Origin: an uncultured Collinsella sp.
GTDB taxonomy: Bacteria; Actinomycetota; Coriobacteriia; Coriobacteriales; Coriobacteriaceae
DNA: 22,472 nt
Direction of reading: 5' to 3'
Assembly: GCA_938036665.1 (NCBI GenBank)
Contig: CALHWR010000108.1
Location: 1-22,472 of the forward strand
The notes under the pieces were generated by a model. That model had not been told where the DNA came from. It saw only the letters and a list, made by a program, of their open reading frames with translations, and did not search any database. Numbering within the stretch: position 1 is the stretch's first letter; each line of letters starts with the position of its first letter. A program made the position numbers and the translations under genes. Below are positions 6,829 through 14,755 of the stretch, in pieces.

Positions 6829-7602
6829 ATGGTTGTCCAGTATCTTCTAGTTGCACTGGTCGCATTTATTGCGTCCATGGACGAGCAATTATTTGGCATT
6901 ACGATGCTTGGTCGTCCGCTGTTTACGAGCCTGTTTGTCGGCTTGATTCTTGGCGATGTCCAGCAGGGCGTTATCGTCGGCGCTGCTTTGGAGTCCATGT
7001 TCATGGGCGCCATCATGGTCGGCGCGGCGGTTCCTCCCGAGGTCTATGCCTCCGGCGTGCTTGGCTGCGCGTTTGCCGTCATTACGGGTACGGGCACGGC
7101 AACTGCCGTCGCACTCGCCCTTCCCGTCTCCGTCTTCCTTCAGGTGTGGCGCAACTTCTGCTACGCCGTTCCGGGTGCCTTTGCCTGCAAGAAGATTGAG
7201 ACCGCTCTGGCAAATCGTGATCTTGCCAAGGCGAATCTGTACCATCTGACCATCGTTCCGTTGTCGATTGGCATTCCGTCTGCACTGCTGGTGTTTTGCT
7301 CGCTGTTCTTTGGTGCCGACCTCATCAACAATGCGCTCAACGCGATTCCGCAGTTTGTGATGGATGGCCTCAACGTTGCGTCCGGCGTCATGGTCTGCAT
7401 CGGCTTCGCACTTCTTATCAGGACTATGGGCGATAACAAGCTTCTTCCCTGGCTGTTCCTGGGATTCATTATGGTCATCTACCTCAAGATGGACGTTATC
7501 GGTGTTGCCGCTGCCGCTATCTGCGTTGCGCTGCTCCTGGCATTCCGCGAAGGCTCGGCCGGTCCGCAGGCGGTTGCCGAAGATGAAGAGGAGGACTTCT
7601 AA
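6829..7602 (+). CDS. PTS mannose/fructose/sorbose-family EIIC component
   Basis: This is a 257-residue integral membrane protein that forms the substrate channel with EIID. It opens with a hydrophobic segment (MVVQYLLVALVAFIASMDEQ) and contains the family-typical region LFTSLFVGLILGDVQQGVIV followed by GAALESMFMG. Further hydrophobic helices run to about residue 240, and the tail is acidic (AEDEEEDF). I prefer ATG 6829 over the in-frame TTG at 6820 because GGGG (6816-6819) lies nine bases before the ATG and the TTG would have no spacing. Its TAA overlaps the EIID ATG by one base, so the two subunits are probably translationally coupled. Confidence 0.92.
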   Translation: MVVQYLLVALVAFIASMDEQLFGITMLGRPLFTSLFVGLILGDVQQGVIVGAALESMFMGAIMVGAAVPPEVYASGVLGCAFAVITGTGTATAVALALPVSVFLQVWRNFCYAVPGAFACKKIETALANRDLAKANLYHLTIVPLSIGIPSALLVFCSLFFGADLINNALNAIPQFVMDGLNVASGVMVCIGFALLIRTMGDNKLLPWLFLGFIMVIYLKMDVIGVAAAAICVALLLAFREGSAGPQAVAEDEEEDF

Positions 7603-8450
7603 TGGCTACCCAGAACACCGATCTCAAAGAGGCCAAGAAGGACGCGATTATGACTCCCGATATGTATCGGAGCATGTTCCTTCGCCAGTTTACGAGCCAG
7701 TGCTCGCAGTCGTACGACAAGATGATGGCAATGGGCTTCATGTACACCATTCAGAAGCCCCTGCGAAAGATCTATCCCAACGACGACGATTACTATGCGG
7801 CGCTCGACCGCCATACCGAGTTCTTTAACGTCACGCCTCATGTGCTTCCGTTTGTAGCCGGCCTAACGGTTTCGATGGAAGAGCAGGCGGCTGCCGATAA
7901 GAACTTCGACACGTCCTCGATTAACGCCATGAAGGTCGGCCTCATGGGACCGCTTTCCGGCATCGGCGATTCGTTCTACTGGGGTACGTTCCGCGTGGTC
8001 GCCGCCGGCATTGGTATTGGCATCGCTTCGACGGGCAACCCGCTCGGCCCCATCGTGTACGCGCTCATCTACTCGGTGATTAACTTTGCAACGCGTATCG
8101 TCGCAGCCCATCTTGGTTACGACCTGGGAACCAAGTTCTTGCAGCAGTCCGAAGAGAACAACCTTATGTCTCGCATGACGCATGCTGCTGGTGTCCTCGG
8201 AATGACCGTTATCGGCGCCATGATTGCGGCACAGGTCTCGCTGTCCACGGCTTTGACCTTTGACGTGGGTGGTTCGGAGATTGTCCTGCAGGATCTGTTC
8301 GATTCGATCTTCCCCGGTCTGCTGCCCTTGCTGGCAACCTTTGCCTGCGTCGCCCTGTACAAAAAGGGCGTCAAGACCATTTGGATCATCTTGGGCATCT
8401 TTGCGATCTGCATCATCGGAACGGGCTTGGGAGTGTTCGCGGCGGCGTAA
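7602..8450 (+). CDS. PTS mannose/fructose/sorbose-family EIID component
   Basis: This is a 282-residue membrane subunit that pairs with EIIC. Family features are the N-terminal MYRSMFLRQFTSQCSQSYDKMMAMG-type helix region, the HTEFFNVTPHVLPFVAGLTVSMEE segment, the GLMGPLSGIGDSFYWG motif (about residues 112-127), and C-terminal hydrophobic helices ending GTGLGVFAAA. The GAGGAGG ribosome-binding site lies inside the end of the EIIC gene, and the TAATG overlap implies coupled translation. Together with EIIA, EIIB and EIIC it makes a complete four-component mannose-type transporter. It ends the operon; a large hairpin follows 25 bases later. Confidence 0.94.
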   Translation: MATQNTDLKEAKKDAIMTPDMYRSMFLRQFTSQCSQSYDKMMAMGFMYTIQKPLRKIYPNDDDYYAALDRHTEFFNVTPHVLPFVAGLTVSMEEQAAADKNFDTSSINAMKVGLMGPLSGIGDSFYWGTFRVVAAGIGIGIASTGNPLGPIVYALIYSVINFATRIVAAHLGYDLGTKFLQQSEENNLMSRMTHAAGVLGMTVIGAMIAAQVSLSTALTFDVGGSEIVLQDLFDSIFPGLLPLLATFACVALYKKGVKTIWIILGIFAICIIGTGLGVFAAA

Positions 8451-8475
8451 AGCCAACGGCAACAAATGATATTAG

Positions 8476-8515
8476 GTGGCACCGGGCCGGGATTGTCTTC
8501 CCGACCCGGTGCCAC
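8476..8515. terminator. Large hairpin between convergent genes (likely shared terminator)
   Basis: A 17-base arm (8476-8492, starting GTGGCACCGGG) pairs with 8499-8515 with a single C/A mismatch and a six-base loop. It sits 25 bases after the EIID stop and two bases beyond the stop of the convergent minus-strand gene. Neither side has a good T-run, so it is a very stable hairpin terminator of the less canonical kind. Confidence 0.65.
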
Positions 8516-8517
8516 TG

Positions 8518-9021
8518 CTATTCTCCGACTTTGGCATTGATATCTGCGGTGCCATTCATCAAGAACAGCCTAAGAACCAGCTTGATGACATATCCCGGTT
8601 TGACTTCAGCCGCGCCAAAGACGCTGCGCTCGGCGAGCTCGCTGCAGTATGCATAGATGTCGCGGATAAGGTCCGCGCCCGAGAGCGTAAACATGTAGCC
8701 TGCGTCCGAAAGCGCATTGGGCGCGGCGGGCAACTTGGCCATGTGGCAGAACGTTTGCAGGTCGGGCGCCATAACATTCTGGTAGTCGAGGTGGCCGCTG
8801 GCATCCTGTGCGGCAAGCTCCAATTGGCGCACAAAATCCAGCGCCGCCGCTAACACAAAGCTCGGCGTAGGCGCATTGACGTCCTGAGTGGTCGCCACAA
8901 GCCTGCCCGCTGCCTGCGTGACAAGCCAAGCGACCTCGCGCTGGCAACGCACGGCCTTGCGCGTCACCGGCTTAATGGACGAAGAAGAAACGCTCCCCTT
9001 AGGCGGATTCGAAGCAGCCAT
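8518..9021 (-). CDS. Conserved-looking hypothetical protein, 167 aa
   Basis: I do not recognise the family. The start at 9021 (MAASNPPKG) is supported by GGGAGGG five bases upstream. A longer in-frame start near 9069 lacks such a site. The protein has a Ser/Lys-rich N-terminus (SVSSSSIKPVTRKAVR), then a mostly helical body with no signal peptide or long membrane segment. The body includes REVAWLVTQAAGRLVATTQ and a C-terminal hydrophobic stretch, KPGYVIKLVLRLFLMNG. Codon use matches the surrounding genes, so it is probably a real cytoplasmic protein. It stands alone, convergent with the PTS operon. Confidence 0.7.
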   Translation of the reverse strand: MAASNPPKGSVSSSSIKPVTRKAVRCQREVAWLVTQAAGRLVATTQDVNAPTPSFVLAAALDFVRQLELAAQDASGHLDYQNVMAPDLQTFCHMAKLPAAPNALSDAGYMFTLSGADLIRDIYAYCSELAERSVFGAAEVKPGYVIKLVLRLFLMNGTADINAKVGE

Positions 9022-9069
9022 AAGACCCTCCCATGAACAATCCGGCCCAAACAAGCCCGGACGAAACAC

Positions 9070-9450
9070 GTGCTACATCAGTATACAGGGGAGTGGGGTA
9101 GTGGGGTACAAGCGCGCCAGCGGCAAACCGAGAGCATCAACGATGTGCCTCCGCTCTATTTGGATGACGGTACGTGGGTCATTAAGTACTCGGTTCAAGC
9201 GCCGGGCACCGTTGGTTTTCGAGACCAGAATCACAACCGTAAAATGCTCAACTGCATGGAATGTGGCGTCCCAGTCGGAGTCATACTTGCAACCGAGGTG
9301 AGCTATAAGGTGCTCGGCCTTGCGTTTGTTGAGCGGTTCGAGCTCGAAAACGGATGGTTTGGACCCAATACGGTGTTTCTTGAGGCCCATTGCATTGAGT
9401 TCGATCGCTCGGAAAAGAAGCGTGAAAAGGCGGGGCTTCTGCCGTATTAG
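9070..9450 (+). CDS. Small protein resembling an isolated SRA/PUA-like domain of HNH-type nucleases (possible remnant)
   Basis: The frame encodes 126 residues from a GTG at 9070. No good ribosome-binding site precedes it; a GTG at 9145 with GAGAG upstream is an alternative start. The stretch PPLYLDDGTWVIKYS, then NHNRKMLNCMECGVPVGV, then YKVLGLAFVERFE with a following NGWF, resembles the DNA-binding domain found beside HNH nuclease domains in ScoMcrA-like restriction proteins. This family call is from memory of motif patterns and is tentative. No HNH domain follows, and the upstream DNA is occupied by a divergent gene, so it is either a stand-alone domain or a decayed nuclease. Confidence 0.5.
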   Translation: MLHQYTGEWGSGVQARQRQTESINDVPPLYLDDGTWVIKYSVQAPGTVGFRDQNHNRKMLNCMECGVPVGVILATEVSYKVLGLAFVERFELENGWFGPNTVFLEAHCIEFDRSEKKREKAGLLPY

Positions 9451-9572
9451 CGTATTTGGCTTTGGCGGTCTTTTACGATCGTGTTGTTTGATCGGATCGC
9501 GTGGCGATGCAATCTCGCGCACGCCTGCCGGTGCATGCTCTTCCTGATTTGTATAGCGAGAGGGGAGCGAGC

Positions 9573-9857
9573 GTGAGCTGGCGAGGCGATATTGCGATGG
9601 GGAAGTACGGAAAACTGCCGTGTGCCCTTATAGACAACAAAATGTTTCCGAGCGTAGAAGTTGATTGCGGGTCGTTTGTCGTCGCCTGTCCTTGCTGCGG
9701 CTCGCAAATACCGTGCCTCGACATTCGGTTCATCGATGCGCGCGACAGACTTAGCGACGAAGTGAGAAAACGGACAGGCGTTCATATGCCGGTGTATTCG
9801 GAGAAATGCCCTGTTTGTGGCCTCGATATCGTGTACGACGCCGGCGACGAGGGATAG
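9573..9857 (+). CDS. Small zinc-ribbon-like protein, 94 aa
   Basis: I do not recognise the family. The start chosen is GTG 9573, with GGGGAG five bases upstream; the frame is open further upstream to a GTG at 9501 and has an internal ATG at 9597. The protein has two CxxC pairs, Cys39/Cys42 in ACPCCGSQIPC and Cys79/Cys82 in KCPVCG, spaced as in zinc ribbons. No membrane segment is seen. It follows the SRA-like ORF by 122 bases on the same strand. It is likely a nucleic-acid- or protein-binding zinc protein, but no function can be given. Confidence 0.55.
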   Translation: MSWRGDIAMGKYGKLPCALIDNKMFPSVEVDCGSFVVACPCCGSQIPCLDIRFIDARDRLSDEVRKRTGVHMPVYSEKCPVCGLDIVYDAGDEG

Positions 9858-9894
9858 GTGATGCAGAGGAGTTGGCTGCGAGTGTCTTTTGCCT

Positions 9895-10581
9895 CTACAA
9901 ATAAATCCCCTCACCGAGTTGCTTGTGGAACTCGGCGTGATGGTCGCGTGCCCAGGTAAAGAGCGCCTGGTCAAAGTCGGTACGCGTGGCCGGGACGCCA
10001 AAGACGCCGGCAACTTCGACGCGTATAAACTCCAGTGCCGGCAGCTTGTTGATGGCAGTGAGGGCAAACGGGGACGAGGGCTCCTCGAACAGATAGCGGC
10101 TGCCTTGCAGCGCGTCGCAACTGGCGCACGTGTTGCCGAGCGACGGGGCTTTGGAGGCTCGCGCGCCTACGGGCTTGTAGCCGCAGCGCTTATGAAGGTA
10201 GTCGCGGATCTCGCCCGGCACGCAGCCAAGAGCGGGCACGATGGCGAGTGCGTTGGCGTTGACCGTGTCGATGGCAATGTGCCCGGCTTCGTTGGGCGCG
10301 TGCGCGATGGCGATGCTCTCGTCGTTATCGGCTCGATAGGGAATGCCGAAGGCCGCGACCGAGGTTTCTTTGTGACACTTCCAGCACTCGCGCTTGCCCA
10401 GTACTAGATATATATACGGCGCTGAGGGGTCGGATCGGTCAACACCGGGCAGCCACTCGGCAAAGGGTTCGGGGTTGACGCCACTGGGCACATACCAGAT
10501 CTTCTTGGTCCGGTCCCATTTGGCGCCCAGCGCCTTGGCTTCTTCTTTGTGCGAAAAGGGGACATCGAGCTCGGTGCGCAT
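9895..10581 (-). CDS. DUF5710 domain protein with two CxxC pairs, 228 aa
   Basis: The N-terminus (LDVPFSHKEEAKALGAKWD, then KKIWYVP) is a DUF5710 domain, a short module also found at the ends of DNA primases and conjugative proteins; its role is unknown. The ATG at 10581 is preceded by AAGGAG five bases upstream. Cys66/Cys69 (CWKC) and Cys152/Cys155 (CASC) could bind one zinc ion. Between them lies a region with three histidines. The C-terminal part (TDFDQALFTWARDHHAEFH) looks helical. The frame stays open far upstream through the tRNA gene, but that extension is not coding. It is convergent with the small zinc-ribbon gene. Confidence 0.8.
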   Translation of the reverse strand: MRTELDVPFSHKEEAKALGAKWDRTKKIWYVPSGVNPEPFAEWLPGVDRSDPSAPYIYLVLGKRECWKCHKETSVAAFGIPYRADNDESIAIAHAPNEAGHIAIDTVNANALAIVPALGCVPGEIRDYLHKRCGYKPVGARASKAPSLGNTCASCDALQGSRYLFEEPSSPFALTAINKLPALEFIRVEVAGVFGVPATRTDFDQALFTWARDHHAEFHKQLGEGIYL

Positions 10582-10777
10582 GGTGGCTCCTTGGTGCTGC
10601 AGGTGTAAGTGGCTCAAGGATACCGCAGGGCGCAGACATCGCGGCGTTTTGCTGAGGAGTTGCGGCTTGGATGGGTTCGAGACGCGTTGGCCTCGGCCTC
10701 GGTGGCTATTGACGCGGTTTTGTGCATGGGCAGGGTGGTTGCTTGGGCGGTTGGAGCAGCCAGCGGATTTGGCGACA

Positions 10778-10813
10778 TAAAACAAAACAGCCCAGAGGAC
10801 ATAGCCTCTGAGC
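10778..10813 (-). terminator. Intrinsic terminator of tRNA-Val
   Basis: Read on the minus strand, GCTCAGAGG pairs with CCTCTGGGC (one T-G wobble, six-base loop; 10790-10813), followed by TGTTTTGTTTT. It begins 11 bases after the tRNA 3' end. Confidence 0.85.
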
Positions 10814-10823
10814 TGCGAACATT

Positions 10824-10898
10824 TGGTGGGCGTTAGAAGATTTGAACTTCTGACCTCTTCCGTGTCAGGGAAGCGCTCTCCCCCTGAGCTAAACGCCC
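10824..10898 (-). tRNA. tRNA-Val, anticodon GAC
   Basis: The minus strand folds into a full cloverleaf. The acceptor GGGCGTT pairs with AACGCCC, and the D arm starts GCTCAGGGGGAGAGC. The anticodon stem CTTCC/GGAAG encloses the loop CTGACAC with anticodon GAC (bases 10864-10866). The T arm AGAAG-TTCAAAT-CTTCT and an encoded CCA end (10824-10826) complete it. It reads valine codon GUC (and GUU by wobble). Promoter and terminator are both visible, so it is a single-gene transcript. Confidence 0.97.
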
Positions 10899-10927
10899 GA
10901 TCAAGGGTGCGCAAGCGCGCAAGGGAT

Positions 10928-10956
10928 AATATAACGGAGCCTGAACTCGGTGGCAA
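10928..10956 (-). promoter_or_regulatory. Promoter of tRNA-Val
   Basis: On the minus strand TTGCCA (10956-10951), a 17-base spacer and TATATT (10933-10928) form a near-consensus promoter, with the -10 box 29 bases before the first tRNA base. Confidence 0.8.
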
Positions 10957-11187
10957 GAACATTTTTAAAAATCGCTTACATTGTGGAATTCGGGGGCTTT
11001 GTCGTATCCATTTCAAAAGAGCCTGCTGCCGCGATTTGGCTGTCGCATAATGCAAGGCCATTGCGGTATCGAGCTATGGAAAGACGCCTGCGGAATTGTC
11101 CTACCGATAAGCGGACAAGCCTCCAGCTGGTGACTTCGCCGTGGTAAGGTAAGCCGAATTGTTTCCAGACTGTTTCGGGGGAGTGGA

Positions 11188-12210
11188 ATGAGCAAAGAGT
11201 GTGTCGAGCAGGTCGAAGGCGCAGGGGCTTCGGTGCCGATGACCGATATATCGAACATTGATGTGCCCGAGGGCACCGACGAGCTCAGCCGTAGCACCCG
11301 CCGCGCCTGGCGCGGGCGTCTGAACAGCGCTTCGACGCGCAAGATGATCACGGGCGTCTTGGCTACGCTGGTGGGCGGTTCGTTTTGGGGCTTCTCGGGC
11401 ACCAGCGCGAGTTTTCTGTTCGATACCTACCACGTCGATACCTTGTGGCTTATGAGCGTGCGTCAGATTCTCGCCGGTCTACTCTTTATGGCCGTGGTTG
11501 TTACGCGCGACCGCGAGCGCCTGATTAAGCTCTGGACCACACCCGCCGATTGCAAGCAGCTGCTGCTCTTTACCGCCTTTGGCCTGCTGTTCAACCAGTT
11601 TTGCTATCTTTCGGCCGTGCGCCTGACGAACGCCGGAACCGCGACGGTGCTCCAGTGCCTGCAGCTTGTTATCATCATGGGCTACACCTGCGTGATCGAT
11701 TGCCGCATGCCTCGCGTGCGTGAGGCCGTTGGCATTGGGTTGGCCCTGGGCGGCACCTTTTTAATCGCTACCGGCGGCGACCCTACCAGTCTGAGCATAT
11801 CGCCGCTTGGCCTGGTCGCAGGCCTTATGTGTGCGGTCAGCGCCACGTGTATGGCGGTGATTCCCGCCAAGATCCTGCCCGAATACGGCAGCCCCATCGT
11901 CACGGGCTCGGCAATGCTCACGGCGGGCGTGGTCTCGTGCGTCTTCGTGCAGCCTTGGGCGCATATGCCGGCACTCGACGCTGCCGGCGTCGAGGCGCTC
12001 GCGGTATTCGTGGTTATCGGCTCGTTTTTTGCTTACATGCTCTATATGCAGGGCGTTAAGGACATCGGCTCGGTGCGTGCGAGCCTCATCGGAACTGTGG
12101 AGCCGGTTTCGGCGACCATCACCAGCGCCGTTATGCTGGGCACGGTGTTTTTGCCGACCGACCTTATCGGCTTTGCCATGATCATCGTGATGATGTTCCT
12201 CACGGTGTAG
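11188..12210 (+). CDS. EamA/DMT-superfamily transporter
   Basis: This is a 340-residue membrane protein of the drug/metabolite transporter superfamily. After a polar ~50-residue N-terminal extension it has about ten hydrophobic helices in two EamA repeats: the first from VLATLVGGSFWGFSGTSASF, the second from SPLGLVAGLMCAVSATCMAV. Each repeat ends near a conserved motif, LTNAGTATVLQ in the first and VRASLIGTVEPVSATI in the second. Such proteins export or import small metabolites, often amino acids, and substrates cannot be predicted from sequence. GGGGGAG lies four bases before the ATG. It is monocistronic as far as can be seen, with the DUF4012 gene 149 bases downstream. Confidence 0.92.
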   Translation: MSKECVEQVEGAGASVPMTDISNIDVPEGTDELSRSTRRAWRGRLNSASTRKMITGVLATLVGGSFWGFSGTSASFLFDTYHVDTLWLMSVRQILAGLLFMAVVVTRDRERLIKLWTTPADCKQLLLFTAFGLLFNQFCYLSAVRLTNAGTATVLQCLQLVIIMGYTCVIDCRMPRVREAVGIGLALGGTFLIATGGDPTSLSISPLGLVAGLMCAVSATCMAVIPAKILPEYGSPIVTGSAMLTAGVVSCVFVQPWAHMPALDAAGVEALAVFVVIGSFFAYMLYMQGVKDIGSVRASLIGTVEPVSATITSAVMLGTVFLPTDLIGFAMIIVMMFLTV

Positions 12211-12359
12211 CTGGCGCCGCCGCCAAGACAGAAAAGGTGTTGTGCCGCATTTTCGCCAATTGACGTCCGTGTCTGGAGTTTAGCTGTCGATGCTCAAAAT
12301 GCCATAAACTAGTAACGTTATGGATTTTTTCATTGCGACTCAATTGCGAGGATTTCTTT

Positions 12360-14672
12360 ATGGCTGGTAATCACTTTAAGGGCAGCGATAACGGCCGTCC
12401 TGCAGTTCCGCCGCGTCCGAACGGGGCTGGTAAGGCCGGCACGCCGGGCGGCGCTGGACAGGGCGGTTCCAGTAAGCGCGTGTCCCCGGGCGAGACGGCG
12501 ATGTTTACCGCTCTGTACGAGCAGTCTCAAAAGGCGAAAAAGACCGGCCGTGCAAGAGGGAATGTCTTTGCGGGCGGTGCAACCTCCGCGTCGCAGCCGA
12601 GCGGGGCTCCTTCGGTACCTGCGAACAACGCAGGTGCTGCCAACGCCGCAAATGCCGCCGGCAACGTTAATGCCGGCAAGGCCGCCAACAATACTCCCTC
12701 TGCCGGTGGCGCGGGGCTTACGGGTAACCTTGGCACGATTTACACCGGTGCCTCCGAGACTGGCACGTTCGCCCGCCTGGATGATAGCGGTGCCGAGTTT
12801 GCGGGCTCGGGTTCCAAGGAAGATTATTACGATTTTGGCTTGAACTACGGTAGCGACGCTTCGTCGAGTTCGACCTCTGACGGTCTGGTCCGTCATCGCC
12901 ATCGCAAGGGCGAACGCAAAAAGCGTCACACCGGCGCCATTATTGCCGCTGTAGTCGCGGTGCTTCTCGTTGCGCTTGGCGCAAGCGGCTTTATGCTGCT
13001 TAACTCGGCAAAGACCGTAAAGAGTGAAGCGAAGGAGGCCGTCGAGATTGTCGGTGGCCTTAAGGACAAGGTCACGTCGGGCGATTTTTCGACGCTGCCT
13101 GACGACGCGAAGAAGATTGATGAGCTTTGCGACAGCATGAAGGCGGAGACCTCGAGCCCGCTGTGGACGGCGGCTTCGTTTATCCCGGTGTATGGCAGCG
13201 ACATCAATGCGGCCCGCACCATGATCGACGCCCTGTCCGATGTCTCGAGCAATGCGCTGGTTCCCATGGCCGATAACCTTTCGCAGGCCACGCCCGGCAA
13301 GCTGTTTCAGGACGGCATGATTAACGTGTCCGCGCTGCAGGCGGTCGCCGATTCGCTTTCCAGCAGCTCGAAGGTGTTCAAGAGCGCCAACGAGAAGATC
13401 CAGGGCATTGGCGATACTCATATTTCCCAGGTGACCGAGCTGGTCGATAAGGCCAAGGACGGCTTTGCCACCCTCAACGGCGCGGTTGACGCGGCGGAGA
13501 AGGTCGCCCCCGTCCTTCCGCAGATGCTCGGCGCCAACGGCCAGACGCGCAACTACCTTGTGTACGCCATGAACAACGTCGAGATTCGTGCCTGCGGCGG
13601 CTTTGGCGGTTCGCAGGGCCTGATTTCGGTCACCGACGGCCAGATGTCGATTGGCGAGTTTGTTCCCCGCATTGGACTCAGCGAGGATGAGGCAGTCGAG
13701 AGCGTCGACGAAGAGGATGAGGCGCTGTTCGGCAACCACAGTAACCTGTACAACTCGGGCAATACCTATTCGCCTGATTGGCCCCGCAACTCGCAGCGTG
13801 TCGCAGCCCTGTGGAAATCTCAATATGGCCAGGACGTTGACGGCGTCGTGGGTATCGACCCGGTGTTCCTGCAGTATCTGCTGGGCCTGGTCGGTAACGT
13901 GTCGCTGCCCGACGGAACGGTTGTCGACGGCACCAACGCCGCAAAGGTCCTCATGCACGATGTGTACTGGAACTATCCGGTCGAGGAGTCGGACGGCATC
14001 TTTGCATCCGTCGCCAGCGCTGCCTTCGACAAGATCCTTGGCGGTATCGGCGATGTCGATGTTACGAAGCTTGTCAGCGCCGTTGAGCGCGGTGCCGAAG
14101 AGGGCCGCCTGATCGCGTGGATGAAAAACGATGACGAGCAGAACGCTATCAAGGAGATGAACATCGACGCCTCGCTGCCCGATCCGGATGACCCGAGTGA
14201 AGATCCCGTTGCTGGTGTCTACTTTAACAACCTGAGCTTCTCCAAGCTCGACTGGTACCTGAATGCCGATACGCAGATTGGCCAGGGCATCAAGAACGGT
14301 GACGGCACATGCTCGTATCGCATCACCGTTACCCTGACGAACATCATGACGCAGGAGGAGGCCGGCAAGCTGCCCGACTACGTCGCGGCGAGCGCGCCCG
14401 ATGCCGCGCGCGACGACGAGCGTCTGAATGTCTCGTTGTTTGCCCCGACGGGCGGCAACATTACTGATCTGACCGTCGAGGGCACCCAGTTTGGTCTTGG
14501 CGCCGCTACGTGGCATGGAATCCCCTTCTATTCGGGCACCGTTGACCTGCATGCTGGCGAGACGACGACGATCACATATACGCTGACCACGTCAGCCGAG
14601 GCGGGGGACAAGCCGCTTACGCTGCGTCAGACTCCTACATGCCAGGCGGCTCGCGACAGCGCGTCGGCGTAG
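12360..14672 (+). CDS. DUF4012 domain membrane-anchored envelope protein, 770 aa
   Basis: The N-terminal ~190 residues are low-complexity and cytoplasmic (Gly, Ala, Asn, Pro, Ser rich, e.g. NAGAANAANAAGNVNAGKAA). A basic cluster (RHRHRKGERKKRH) comes before one membrane helix at residues about 193-215. The remaining ~555 residues should be outside the membrane and carry DUF4012: FIPVYGSDINAARTMIDALS, then NYLVYAMNNVEIRACGGFGG. Actinobacterial DUF4012 proteins are predicted envelope proteins, and their biochemical role is unknown. I start at ATG 12360, with GAGG eight bases upstream; an in-frame TTG at 12333 has less support. It is followed by a terminator and then glmM. Confidence 0.88.
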   Translation: MAGNHFKGSDNGRPAVPPRPNGAGKAGTPGGAGQGGSSKRVSPGETAMFTALYEQSQKAKKTGRARGNVFAGGATSASQPSGAPSVPANNAGAANAANAAGNVNAGKAANNTPSAGGAGLTGNLGTIYTGASETGTFARLDDSGAEFAGSGSKEDYYDFGLNYGSDASSSSTSDGLVRHRHRKGERKKRHTGAIIAAVVAVLLVALGASGFMLLNSAKTVKSEAKEAVEIVGGLKDKVTSGDFSTLPDDAKKIDELCDSMKAETSSPLWTAASFIPVYGSDINAARTMIDALSDVSSNALVPMADNLSQATPGKLFQDGMINVSALQAVADSLSSSSKVFKSANEKIQGIGDTHISQVTELVDKAKDGFATLNGAVDAAEKVAPVLPQMLGANGQTRNYLVYAMNNVEIRACGGFGGSQGLISVTDGQMSIGEFVPRIGLSEDEAVESVDEEDEALFGNHSNLYNSGNTYSPDWPRNSQRVAALWKSQYGQDVDGVVGIDPVFLQYLLGLVGNVSLPDGTVVDGTNAAKVLMHDVYWNYPVEESDGIFASVASAAFDKILGGIGDVDVTKLVSAVERGAEEGRLIAWMKNDDEQNAIKEMNIDASLPDPDDPSEDPVAGVYFNNLSFSKLDWYLNADTQIGQGIKNGDGTCSYRITVTLTNIMTQEEAGKLPDYVAASAPDAARDDERLNVSLFAPTGGNITDLTVEGTQFGLGAATWHGIPFYSGTVDLHAGETTTITYTLTTSAEAGDKPLTLRQTPTCQAARDSASA

Positions 14673-14709
14673 GGTTTTTCTGGTAGCGCAGATAATCGAG
14701 TACCATTTT

Positions 14710-14743
14710 GGGGCGGACAGGCAATCTGTTCGCCCCTATTTTG
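14710..14743 (+). terminator. Intrinsic terminator between the DUF4012 gene and glmM
   Basis: GGGGCGGACA (14710-14719) pairs with TGTTCGCCCC (14727-14736), with one G-T wobble and a seven-base loop, followed by TATTTTG. It ends just before the glmM ribosome-binding site. glmM must therefore rely on readthrough, or on a promoter that I could not pick out. Confidence 0.75.
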
Positions 14744-14755
14744 TAAGGAGAGCGC

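Noticed and set aside
10582..11061. Upstream extension of the DUF5710 frame
   Set aside because: It runs through the tRNA-Val gene, its terminator and its promoter; the ATG at 10581 has AAGGAG and begins the recognised domain.
12330..14552. 740-codon minus-strand open frame
   Set aside because: It is a mirror of the DUF4012 gene, caused by high GC and codon bias; the plus-strand protein has real domains and a ribosome-binding site.
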